Below are positions 34,427 to 43,668 of a stretch of DNA of 64,000 nt, piece by piece. A program made the translations under genes and the position numbers. The notes beneath the pieces are model-generated. The model was given only the letters and a program-made list of their open reading frames with translations, did not search any database and was not told the DNA's origin. The stretch's first letter is position 1; each line of letters starts with the position of its first letter. This stretch comes from Dallia pectoralis (lineage: Eukaryota; Chordata; Actinopteri; Esociformes; Umbridae), in contig CM055740.1 of the NCBI GenBank assembly GCA_029465975.1, forward strand, positions 7,836,234-7,900,233, in the 5' to 3' direction.

Positions 34427-37400
34427 AAAAGAAGCTGCACAGAGCCCATGTGTACGCTCACACACAAAAACAGACAGTGACCCTTCCAAAAGGGCTGATT
34501 GGAGCCAAGTGCACTGCACAAGTGATCATAGGTAACAAAGACTGTAGGTGTTTGTTGGATTCAGGCTCTCAAGTAACGACGATCCCAAACTCTTTCTATT
34601 TAGAGAACCTGTCTCACTTACCTATGAATTCCTTGAATGATCTGCTTGAGGTGGAAGGTGCCAACGGCCAAAGCGTTCCTTACCTTGGCTATGTTGAGAC
34701 CACCATCAGATTCCCAAAGAGCTTGCTTGGGGCGGACGTTGAGGTGCCCACGCTAGGTTTGGTTGTACCTGACATGCGCTCCACCATGTCATCAGTGCTT
34801 ATAGGCACAAATACTTTGGATGTTCTCTATGAAAAGTATGCAGATATCGCACCTCAGAACTATGAGTCTCTTCCTTACGGCTACAAAATTGTCTTAAAGA
34901 CCCTTGAAATCAGGAAAAGACAGTCTGTTGATTCCAGTCTGGGAGAGGTGAGGCTTCATAGTAGGGACCTTGAGACTATTGCAGCTGGACAGACCAAAGT
35001 CCTTGAAGGATCAGTGTGCTGCAGGACAACTGATGTTGGAAAGTGGGTGATGGTGGAGTCACCAAAGTCATCTTCCCTGCCAGGTGGCATCCTGGTGACA
35101 GATGGCTTGGTAAGCCTACCACTGAAACTACCACGCTGCATACCAGTCATGCTCAAGAATGAGTCACATCATGACATCACCCTATCTCCAAGGGCTGTAA
35201 TAGCAGAGATGCACGCTGTGAAGAGTGTCCAATCAGTTAAGACCCCTGACTCAGACCTTCCCACAAAACCCGACCAAAAATTTGATCTCAACATTGACTT
35301 CACTGACTCTCCTGTACCCAATGAGTGGAAAGAGAGGATAACAGAGAAATTAAGTTCCATGCCGGAGGTGTTTGCACAGCACGAGCTTGATTTTGGTCGC
35401 ACTGACAAAATAAAACACCACATAACCCTCAGTGATATGACAACATTCAAGCATAGACCAAGACCTATACACCCCCAAGATATAGAGGCTGTGCGTAACC
35501 ATCTCCAGCAACTCCTTGATGCAGAAGTCATCCGTGAATCGGAGTCGCCCTTCTCCTCGCCGATCGTCGTCGTCAGGAAAAAGAATGGTGATGTCAGACT
35601 CTGCATAGACTACAGAAGGTTGAACACCCAAATGGTTAAGGATTCATATGCCTTGCCTAATCTTGCCGAGTCATTCTCGGCGTTGACTGGATCCAAGTGG
35701 TTCTCAGTGCTTGATCTCAAATCAGGCTTCTATCAGATAGAGATGGAGGAAGCAGACAAACAGAAAACCGCATTTGTCTGCCCACTAGGATTCTTCGAGT
35801 TCAACAGGATGCCTCAGGGGATAACTAATGCCCCTAGCACGTTCCAGAGGCTAATGGAGCGGTGTATGGGAGAGTTGAACTTGAAGCAAGTCCTAGTTTT
35901 CCTCGATGATCTCATCATCTTCTCCTCAACACTGGAGGAACATGAGGAAAGGTTGATGCGCGTGCTCAACCAATTGAAAGAGTTTGGCTTGAAACTGTCA
36001 CCAGGGAAGTGCAGGTTCTTCCAAACCTCTGTAAAGTACCTCGGCCACATCGTGTCTGAAAAGGGCATCGAAACTGATCCAGACAAAGTAGCAGCATTAA
36101 AAACCTGGCCAAAACCAAACAACCTGAAAGAGTTAAGAACCTTCCTGGGATTCTGCGGTTATTACCGCCGGTTCATAAAAGACTACTCAAAGATTGTGAA
36201 GCCACTCAACGAGCTCACTGCTGGCTATCCACCGCTGAGAAAGCACACTAAAACCACAGTGAACTCTGAGAAGTACTACAACCCAAAGGATCTCTTTGGC
36301 GACAGATGGACGTCTGCTTGCCAGGCAGCGTTCGACACCATAATCGGAAAACTGACAACAGCACCCATCCTTGGGTTTGCTGACCCCAAGCTCCCCTACA
36401 TTTTACATACAGATGCGAGCACCTCGGGACTCGGTGCTGCCCTCTACCAGGAGCAACAGGGACAGAAGCGAGTTGTTGCCTATGCAAGTCGAGGTCTGTC
36501 GAAATGTGAATCCAGGTATCCTGCGCATAAATTAGAATTCCTTGCCCTTAAATGGGCAGTGACAGAGAAATTCCAGGACTACCTATACGGGAACATGTTC
36601 TTTGCTGTCACCGATAGCAATCCCTTAACATACATTCTTACTTCTGCTAAGCTCGACGCCACGAGCTACAGATGGTTAGCCGCTCTGTCGAAATTTGATT
36701 TCCAGCTACAATACAGAGCTGGTAAGCAAAATCAAGACGCGGACGGGCTGTCCAGGCGTCCCCACGTCAGATTGCCTGATGACACATCCTCACAAAAGGA
36801 GTTGGAGAGGATACAACAATTCACAAAAAGACACTTGTCAGTGGCTGATTATGCACACCTGGATGAAGACACCATCAAAGCTATCTGTGAGAAGCACTTG
36901 GTTCGTGAAGTGATCAACAATCACTCTGGGGAAACATCACCAAGCAACACCTTGGTTTTGTCACTTGCTCATCATCCAAAAGCTCTCCCACAAAGCTTTG
37001 AAGAAGAGGATCAGCTTGGTGGCTTACCGGTCATCCCCTCATTAGGACCAGCTGAAATAAGAGACAAGCAAAATGCTGATCCCTGCATCCGTGAGGTACT
37101 CAGGCAAGTGGAGTTAGAGGAGAAACCCCCACCATCCTTGAGGAAAGAACTTCCTGAGCTTGGTCTCTTGTTAAGAGAGTGGAACAAACTTACCGTCTTA
37201 GGTGGTGTATTGTATCGCAAGCGGAAAGAGGATGCTCAGACTCACTACCAGCTTGTGCTCCCTGAAGCCCTGAGATCCTTAGTCCTCAAGAGCCTCCATG
37301 ACGACATGGGCCACATGGGCGCAGAGCGCACCCTAGATCTCATCAGGAAGCGTTTCTATTGGCCCAAAATGTCAGCCGAGGTGGAAACAAAGGTCAAAAC

Positions 37401-39003
37401 CTGCAACCGCTGCATACGAGGTAAGACTATGCCTGAGAAAGCCGCTCCACTCGTCAACATCATCGCAACAAGACCACTCGAACTTGTGTGCATGGATTTT
37501 CTCAGTGTGGAGCCGGACTCTAGTAACACCAAAGACATTCTGGTCATTACCGACCATTTTACGAAATATGCAGTGGCTGTCCCCACCCCGAATCAGAAAG
37601 CCAGGACAGTGGCCAAGAGTCTGTGGGACCACTTTTTCGTCCATTATGGCATCCCTGAAAAACTCCACAGTGACCAAGGTCCTGACTTTGAGTCCCGAAC
37701 AATAAAAGAACTGTGTGAGCTCATTGGCACTCAAAAGATAAGAACCACCCCTTACCATCCGAGAGGGAACCCTGTAGAACGCTTCAACAGGACCCTGCTC
37801 AACATGTTGGGAACCCTCGAGAATCAGAAAAAGAGTCACTGGCGGGATTACGTCAAACCATTAGTACACGCTTATAATTGTACTAAAAACGAGACAACTG
37901 GTTTTACCCCTTACGAGTTAATGTTCGGGCGTCAGCCGAGATTGCCAGTTGACTTAGCCTTTGGCCTACCAGTCAATCACCAGTCAGGCTCACACTCGCA
38001 ATATGTTCGCAACCTGAAATCTCAACTTGAGAACAGTTACAAAGTAGCAACTGAAAATGCTAAAAAGACAGCCAGTCGCAACAAAACGAGGTTTGACAAG
38101 CATGTTGTTGACTCCACCTTGAAGGAAGGTGACAGAGTCTTGGTTCGGAACGTCCGTCTTCGAGGCAAGCACAAGTTGGCCGATAGGTGGGAGTCTGATG
38201 TGTATGTTGTCCAGAGACAGTCTGGAGACGTGCCAGTGTATGTTGTGAGGCCTGAGACAAGAGATGGCCCACAAAGAACTCTTCATCGTGACCTCTTGCT
38301 GCCATGTGGTTTTCTTCCTATGACCTCAACCGAAAGTAAAACTAACCCGTCAAAGGCAGTGAGACGACCAAGAACTCGACAACATCCTAAAAATGACGGT
38401 TCGGATGGAGCTGATAGGGATGAATCCCAATCGGACTCTGAGGAATATCACTATGATGGACACAGAAACCTAAGAGTAGAAACACTAGATTTTGACCCGA
38501 CCCCAGAACCCATAGAACACTTACCAGAAAGGATTGAACTGGAACCCTCCAAAGAATTGACTGCTGCTAAGCAAGACGTAGCCAAAGCTTTTCCAGAGGA
38601 TGTTCCAGTAGAGACTTGTGACTTACCTGATCCTGCAGACTGTGACTTACCTGATCCTGCAGACTGTGACTTATCTGATCCTGAAGAGAGCAGCTCAACC
38701 GCTGGACAGGAAACTGGAAACCTACCTGAGGAAGACCTGGATAATGTCCATCCTTCTACTCAACCTCCTCAGGAGGGCAAGGAAAACACAAGTGTTGTGG
38801 ACCAGACTGACATCCAGACTGAAGGTGACTGTTCTAGAAGACCTTTCAGAGACAGAAAAGCGACTAAAAGACTGACTTACCCTGAGCTAGGGAACCCGTT
38901 GGTTACAATAGTTCAGTCTTTATTTCAAACCTTGAGTGATGTGTTAACAGATTCGATTAAAGAGCCCAGTTTACCAAAATCCCCTAGAATTATGACAGTA
39001 TAG
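34369..39003 (+). CDS. pol: Pol: protease, RT, RNase H, integrase (via -1 frameshift)
   Basis: The frame is open from 34,339 to the TAG at 39,001. The first codon read after the slip is at 34,369, giving 1,544 residues as a Gag-Pol extension. No plausible AUG start lies near its beginning. Numbering from 34,369: aspartic protease LLDSGS with D64; reverse transcriptase with YRRLN at 415, catalytic D449 (VLDLKSGFYQ) and FLDD D513/D514; RNase H with D682 (HTDAS), E723 and D749; integrase zinc finger H977-X4-H982-X29-C1012-X2-C1015; catalytic core D1043, D1102, E1137; then a GPY/F-like module around W1274. A roughly 230-residue acidic tail follows, containing a 24-bp, threefold repeat (CDLPDPAD type, about 38,617-38,690) and ending in a basic RRPFRDRKATKR segment. 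No frame breaks. The D-to-E spacing is 34 residues rather than the usual 35, from a one-residue shorter loop before ERFNR. Confidence 0.95.
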   Translation, partial: LDPVSVVGQTGTGTQTKCPKKKLHRAHVYAHTQKQTVTLPKGLIGAKCTAQVIIGNKDCRCLLDSGSQVTTIPNSFYLENLSHLPMNSLNDLLEVEGANGQSVPYLGYVETTIRFPKSLLGADVEVPTLGLVVPDMRSTMSSVLIGTNTLDVLYEKYADIAPQNYESLPYGYKIVLKTLEIRKRQSVDSSLGEVRLHSRDLETIAAGQTKVLEGSVCCRTTDVGKWVMVESPKSSSLPGGILVTDGLVSLPLKLPRCIPVMLKNESHHDITLSPRAVIAEMHAVKSVQSVKTPDSDLPTKPDQKFDLNIDFTDSPVPNEWKERITEKLSSMPEVFAQHELDFGRTDKIKHHITLSDMTTFKHRPRPIHPQDIEAVRNHLQQLLDAEVIRESESPFSSPIVVVRKKNGDVRLCIDYRRLNTQMVKDSYALPNLAESFSALTGSKWFSVLDLKSGFYQIEMEEADKQKTAFVCPLGFFEFNRMPQGITNAPSTFQRLMERCMGELNLKQVLVFLDDLIIFSSTLEEHEERLMRVLNQLKEFGLKLSPGKCRFFQTSVKYLGHIVSEKGIETDPDKVAALKTWPKPNNLKELRTFLGFCGYYRRFIKDYSKIVKPLNELTAGYPPLRKHTKTTVNSEKYYNPKDLFGDRWTSACQAAFDTIIGKLTTAPILGFADPKLPYILHTDASTSGLGAALYQEQQGQKRVVAYASRGLSKCESRYPAHKLEFLALKWAVTEKFQDYLYGNMFFAVTDSNPLTYILTSAKLDATSYRWLAALSKFDFQLQYRAGKQNQDADGLSRRPHVRLPDDTSSQKELERIQQFTKRHLSVADYAHLDEDTIKAICEKHLVREVINNHSGETSPSNTLVLSLAHHPKALPQSFEEEDQLGGLPVIPSLGPAEIRDKQNADPCIREVLRQVELEEKPPPSLRKELPELGLLLREWNKLTVLGGVLYRKRKEDAQTHYQLVLPEALRSLVLKSLHDDMGHMGAERTLDLIRKRFYWPKMSAEVETKVKTCNRCIRGKTMPEKAAPLVNIIATRPLELVCMDFLSVEPDSSNTKDILVITDHFTKYAVAVPTPNQKARTVAKSLWDHFFVHYGIPEKLHSDQGPDFESRTIKELCELIGTQKIRTTPYHPRGNPVERFNRTLLNMLGTLENQKKSHWRDYVKPLVHAYNCTKNETTGFTPYELMFGRQPRLPVDLAFGLPVNHQSGSHSQYVRNLKSQLENSYKVATENAKKTASRNKTRFDKHVVDSTLKEGDRVLVRNVRLRGKHKLADRWESDVYVVQRQSGDVPVYVVRPETRDGPQRTLHRDLLLPCGFLPMTSTESKTNPSKAVRRPRTRQHPKNDGSDGADRDESQSDSEEYHYDGHRNLRVETLDFDPTPEPIEHLPERIELEPSKELTAAKQDVAKAFPEDVPVETCDLPDPADCDLPDPADCDLSDPEESSSTAGQETGNLPEEDLDNVHPSTQPPQEGKENTSVVDQTDIQTEGDCSRRPFRDRKATKRLTYPELGNPLVTIVQSLFQTLSDVLTDSIKEPSLPKSPRIMTV

Positions 39004-39033
39004 ATTCAGAATGCACAGGGACGTGCATTAGGT

Positions 39034-39046
39034 AAAGAGGGGAGGA
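39034..39046 (+). other. polypurine tract
   Basis: AAAGAGGGGAGGA, 13 purines ending directly at the 3' LTR. This is the expected RNase H-resistant primer for plus-strand synthesis. Confidence 0.9.
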
Positions 39047-40150
39047 TGTAACCCATGTTAAAATATGACATAAAAATAAATAGTTTATAAAGCTGCATAA
39101 ATAATTTAGAAGTTAAGGTATTAATTTAATGTAAGTTAATTAAAAATGTTAATACAACAATTTGATGTTTAATATTAAAAGTATGCCGACGGAAAATTCA
39201 TGTCACTGCCCCTTTAAGGGACCAGTGACGCTAGACGGCGTGTCTCAGTGACATTGCAGCAGAAGACCGAAGGAGAGAACAAGTGTGTTAGTAAGCAGAA
39301 AAGAGTGAGAAAGTTGATTCTTATTTTGAAAAACATAAATTACCTGGTCGAGAACTGACAAGGATTTTATGTTTACTAAGCCACACCGGTTTTGGTCAGG
39401 TTTTTTTGCTTTGTTTGAAGCTCGGTCGGAGCAAGGATTGGTCTGCACGTGTGGGTGTGCACGTGCTCAGACGGGATCAAGATGGCGAGCCAGACCCGGA
39501 CTGTCAAATAACCTTCCACATCGCATCAGTGAGAACCTTGTGCGCATGGTGACTCCCTACCAGAGTGGTAGGAGTATCAGGAACTGGTTTTGAATAGATT
39601 CTGAACTGGAAATTGATTGACATTCTTTTTGGACTGAATCAAACTGAATCTTTTTATTTAATTGAATAATTGAACTCATACTTGAACGTGAACTTGAATT
39701 TAAGTTGTTATACTTTTATTTTCATATTAAGTTCATATAGTTGAATGTGTTTTAAAATACTTGTGTTCCACATTGGTTGATTTGGTGTGAATTGAGGGTA
39801 TTTTCTTGCCGTAAACGAAAGGAAAAGAGTTACCTCAGAATGGAAAATAGCAATTCTAAAATAGGTCCAAATTAGGTAAAAAGACTGGTCTAACTTAGAT
39901 TAGCCTTGCTAAAATTACTCAAGTGAACTAAAGAATAAATAGAGTGAAATACCTTTTCATTCATTACTTCAACATTCAGAACCTGCAGTGTATGTTTGCG
40001 TACTGTATATTCTATGTTTGTTTTGCATTCAGTAAATTGCCGGCCTTTTGTATTTAAAGAACGGTCTCTGGTGTAATTATTTTGCTCCCCACTCCTTAGA
40101 ACCTAGAACTGGTCCAGTGGCGCAGTAAGTGGTGTGACACCGGTGCTACA
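39047..40150 (+). repeat. 3' LTR
   Basis: Same length (1,104 bp) and same TGTA...TACA ends as the 5' LTR. Differences from it are at 39,539 (T), 39,920 (C) and 40,063 (G), about 0.27% divergence. It supplies the polyadenylation region, with AATAAA at 39,934-39,939. Confidence 0.97.
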
Positions 40151-40154
40151 TATG
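40151..40154 (+). repeat. 3' target-site duplication TATG
   Basis: Matches 31,498-31,501 and closes the LTR element. The host sequence resumes with CTCCCTCTATCAG. Confidence 0.85.
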
Positions 40155-41138
40155 CTCCCTCTATCAGCAGTTTCTTCAAACCCCCTCTGTGCCATGCAGT
40201 ATTTATTAGTCTGGCAGGCTGACTCTTCCTATCCTGACCTCTCTCCTCTTCTACATGATAATAGCACAGCCTCCATTATCACACAGGCCCATCACTTATT
40301 GAAGGCGTCTCTGAATGACTGCAGCCGTCTTTGATTTCTACACAGGAACTTGGCGTGGCCTCATAGACTCCACACGGACCCAATTCCGGCCCTTTGTAGC
40401 TCCTCTTACTTCCACAGGAGTGGACCGCCGGCTTGCTTTGCATCGTTGAACGGCAGTCCATGTTGAAAGGACGAACCGTTTGATGTGTTATCCCGACCCA
40501 TGCTATGTGCGGGACTTCAGATGGTAGCAGAGTGGTAGACGGGCAAAGGTGAACTCACTCATGTGATGTCCAGCAGCCCGACAAGCATGCCTGAAGTCTG
40601 AGGAACCGTTCAGTCTCTCGTAAAAAAATCACAGAACTTAATGAAACCGATGCGGACGTGAGAAAACAATAATGAACATCGATGTTATGACCAAGTACTG
40701 TTCATTTTATGACTGCACGTTATTTTAGCCAACCAGAGAGATGGAACGGATACTTGAACTTGGAAACAAGTCATTCGTGTGTTGTCTATTTTCTTTCTCG
40801 GAGGTCAGTTCGCTAATGTCTTGAGACGATCAAGATTGATTAAAAACTCGGGAGGTGGATACATTTGTCTTCTTCATGCCAGCCTGATAGTGAGTTAGAG
40901 TTTTAACACACTGCTGGTTTTGCATGGTCCTGTTTAATCACCAAATGCATCATGGCTACGGGATGTTCTATACTAATATCACAAGTTTGGTTTTGGTTTG
41001 GTTCTGCATTCCTATGCCGTTCAGGGCCACTATTTCCACCAGCAACACACACACACACAAACACACAAACACACAAATCCATTGCTTTCAAGATCTTGGT
41101 GGTCATGAAACACCACGTCAGTGTATCCGCTAGGCTAA
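40155..41138. other. non-coding spacer between two mobile elements
   Basis: Unique sequence with a short (CA)n-type run at about 41,043-41,078. No gene recognised. Confidence 0.5.
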
Positions 41139-41540
41139 CCCTTACGAAAAAAAAGTATACTTTAAGTTTATTTTTGTGAGTATACTTAAGTTTAAAAAGT
41201 ATACTTATATTAAGGTACTTAAAGTATACTAGAAGTGTACTTATATATATACTATTTTTATACTAAGTAGACTAAATTGGCCCACTTTTTAGTTTATTTA
41301 GTACACTTTAGAGTACACTTATAGTTTATTTTAAGTATACTTTGGAAAACTTTAAAGTAACCTGTGTAGTGTACTTTTAGTTTATAAAGTAGACTTCGTA
41401 AAGTACTTAAAAGTATACTTTTCTATACTTTAAAGTAACCTGTGTAGTGCACTTTCAGTTCATGAAGTACACTTCTTGAAATTCTTAAGTATACATTTGA
41501 ATACTTTCAAGTACACTTTCAACTCATGTAAGTACTTCAA
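41139..41540 (+). repeat. left terminal and subterminal repeats of the TIR element
   Basis: The 15-bp terminal inverted repeat is followed by a dense array of AGTATACTT, AGTACACTT and close variants in both orientations. Subterminal palindromes like these are commonly transposase-binding sites in DNA transposons. That role is inferred here. Confidence 0.7.
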
Positions 41541-42089
41541 GAAGTAAACTTAATAAATGTCAATTTACTATGATTTACTAATAGATTTAAACACATAGTA
41601 TAACTGTACAAGCCATGTTTGTCAAGTGAACCTTAAACAATAATCCACTTAAAACTTTAGAATAAATATTTTGTCTTCAAGTGTAATTAACATCTTTAAA
41701 ATAAAGGAAATACAGTACATATTCAAAATACCTAAATAAATCTGAGAGGCAAGACACACAATGTAACTTAGAAACATTTATTGCGAAACAGATAAATATT
41801 TTCATAAATATTTTCATGAGATAATATTGTCAAAGCTACATTAAAGGGGGATAAACCAGCTATGAACACTTAAAATAATGATATATACATATATTTTAAA
41901 AAATAGAACTATTTTAAACTCTAAACATTAAAATAAACATGGTTATTTTATTTAACAATATGCTTCTTTTTTGTACATGAAATGCATGCTCACATCTTTT
42001 CTGCCTTTACTTTTTGGAAGCATTCATTGTTGCACTTCTTGCGCAAGATCCTACGGACATCTTGCACTGTTATTTCTTAAAATTTCTCC

Positions 42090-42985
42090 CTAGCATGCCC
42101 TGTAAAAAAACACAAGACAACAAGCAAACATGATTAATATATTTAACCTTTAATCGAAATTTGTGAAATTGCACAATATTAAATTAGGATTCCAAATACA
42201 CACTTGCGTAAAACATACCAAGGCAGATTGTCGCCCCATTCACTGTTCGTATTGTGTACGTCTTCCTCTTCACTGCTGGGATCAGTTACGTCTTCCTCTT
42301 CATTGCTGGGATCGGGTACATTGTCCTCCATGCTGTTGGGATTGTGTATGTCATCATCCTCTTCATTACTGGATATGTCTCCCTCTTTGCTGTTGGGATC
42401 AGATACAGAGTATTCTGCATTGACATTAAATTCATCTGAAGCCTGAAGAAATGAGAAAGGATAAGGTACATCGTTTAATTTATACTATAGCCGTTAAATG
42501 CAACATCTTATAAACACCCAGCGTGTTACAATTTATAACACACAGCATCAACAACAAAAAAATGTTATCAGCAAACTAGTGGGTATATGGCTTATTAGGA
42601 TAAAGTACTGGGTGATTTTTGTTCCCTGCCTCTAACAGACAAGCTACCTAGCAACCTTGCCTAATTAGTAACTGTAGCTACCAGTTACCTGAAAAACAAA
42701 AGATGCAGATAAAAGATAAGTTATTGTTAACAAGCGCTAGTTACGTGTTGTCTTCTTACATGGCTCAGACGTAAATAGCTATCTAGCTAACGTTGATGTT
42801 AGCATTAACCATAGCCAAGTAGCTAGTTAGCTGTTATCTCATATAGGCCTAGATAAAGTTAGAATTTAGCTCAAACTCACCTGTTCATTCCATCTGTACT
42901 TGGTCCTTTTTGGAATCCTTACACCTGGGTGCTCGAGTTTAAAGCATAGTTTATGGCGACTGAAACATGCTGAAATATCTCCGGT
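42090..42985 (-). CDS. remnant or small spliced gene inside the TIR element (acidic protein)
   Basis: Three minus-strand exons with good splice signals. Exon 1 has an open frame 42,985-42,881 ending YRWNEQ before donor CAG|GTGAGT (basic, IPKRTKYRW). Exon 2 is 42,442-42,219: acceptor TTTCTCATTTCTTCAG, phase 0 join, 74 codons plus 2 nt, donor CTTG|GTATGT. Exon 3 starts at 42,099 after acceptor TTTTTTTACAG, and the joined frame stops after two codons at 42,090. Exon 2 encodes about four degenerate copies of a DPSSEEEDV-type acidic repeat. Exon 1 lacks an in-frame ATG after the TGA at 42,986-42,988, so the start is unclear. A different frame of exon 3 is richer (EITVQDVRRILRKKC...) but contains a stop and does not fit the phase, suggesting decay. 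Minus-strand AATAAA signals lie near 41,947-41,952 and 41,777-41,782. It may be the 5' part of a lost transposase or a passenger gene. I do not recognise the family. Confidence 0.4.
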
Positions 42986-43017
42986 TCAACATATGATGTT
43001 TTGCTCGCGCGCAGGTA

Positions 43018-43051
43018 ACAGGAAGTGACGTCGCTAATCAGCTCCGCCCCC
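43018..43051 (-). promoter_or_regulatory. promoter-like patch of the TIR element
   Basis: ACAGGAAGTGACGTC (43,018-43,032) joins an ETS site (GGAAGT) and a CRE (TGACGTC), followed by CTCCGCCCCC (43,042-43,051), a GC box. It sits just upstream of exon 1 of the minus-strand gene in otherwise A/T-rich sequence, so it is the likely promoter of that transcript. Confidence 0.5.
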
Positions 43052-43489
43052 ATCCGTCTTCTTCTGATGCTTCATTGGACATTTTTCTCAGTTAATGCAT
43101 GTAAAATATGTTCAAATATATGTTAATGTCCTGCCTGTCCGGGGCTTTTATTCATATCTGACTTATAAATGTTCCTCACAATACATACAGCAAAGGCAGA
43201 ATTAGACATTTTTATTAATACTCCAATTGATTAATATTAGTATAGTATATGAATAGGGCTCCAAAATGTTTGGCAGTAATTATGATTGCAGCTTCAGTAA
43301 CAAAAAAGATTCAATGTGCAATGCATAATATTTCATAGACATTAGTATTAGAATATACAAGATGGATCTAAAAAATGACTTGTAATCTACTTTAAAAAAA
43401 ATTGACTGTTTTTGCTGTATAATAAAAGAAAACGTCTCCAGAAGAAATGTGTAAAAATGTTTTTCTATTTGGTAGTATACTTAAAAGTT

Positions 43490-43610
43490 CAAGTAAGTTA
43501 ACTATTTTCTAAATGTACTTTTTGAAAGTATATCATAAGTAAACTAAAAGTGTACTACTCATTTTGTAGTATACTTATAGTATACTTTAATATCCTTTTT
43601 TTCGTAAGGG
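43490..43610 (-). repeat. right terminal and subterminal repeats of the TIR element
   Basis: Read on the minus strand it begins CCCTTACGAAAAAAAGG, then several AGTATACT palindromes, mirroring the left end. Outside the first 15 bp the two ends match only through these short words. Confidence 0.7.
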
Positions 43611-43668
43611 AAGCTAAGTTGGCTAGGCTAGGCTAAGTTGGCTAGGCTAAGCTAAGTTGGCTAGCTCA
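43611..43668 (+). repeat. short GGCTAGGCTAAGTT tandem repeat at the right flank
   Basis: AAGCTAAGTTGGCTAGGCTA and close variants repeat about three times directly outside the right TIR. A matching CTAGGCTAA borders the left TIR, so the element may have inserted into this repeat. Confidence 0.6.

Larger units (their letters stand above)
31502..40150 (+). mobile_element. complete Ty3/gypsy LTR retrotransposon, PNMA-type gag
   Basis: The 8,649-bp element consists of LTR (1,104 bp), primer-binding site, gag, pol in the -1 frame, polypurine tract and LTR (1,104 bp), flanked by TATG duplications. The pol order protease, reverse transcriptase, RNase H, integrase is the Ty3/gypsy order. There is no env-like third frame and no recognisable chromodomain. 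The Gag resembles the PNMA family, which in fish points to the Barthez-type lineage. Both open frames are intact and the LTRs differ at three of 1,104 positions, all transitions, so insertion was recent and the copy may be competent. Family assignment is from recognised motifs and a library comparison would name it. Confidence 0.95.
41139..43610. mobile_element. TIR DNA transposon, unclassified, likely non-autonomous
   Basis: The ends are an inverted repeat: CCCTTACGAAAAAAA at 41,139-41,153 and its complement ending at 43,610. Inside both ends, for about 400 bp at the left and 120 bp at the right, AGTATACT/AAGTATACTT palindromic words recur many times. Flanks are AGGCTAA (left) and AAGCTAA (right), a possible 7-bp target duplication with one mismatch; neighbouring GGCTAGGCTAA repeats make this uncertain. 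The 2,472-bp interior has no full transposase but does hold a GC-rich promoter-like patch and at least two well-formed exons on the minus strand. I cannot assign a superfamily from the termini. Confidence 0.75.

Noticed and set aside
34387..39003. Independent start of pol at the GTG at 34,387
   Set aside because: That GTG is in the pseudoknot loop. A slippery heptamer in the gag frame, an overlapping open -1 frame and the pseudoknot make frameshifting the better explanation.
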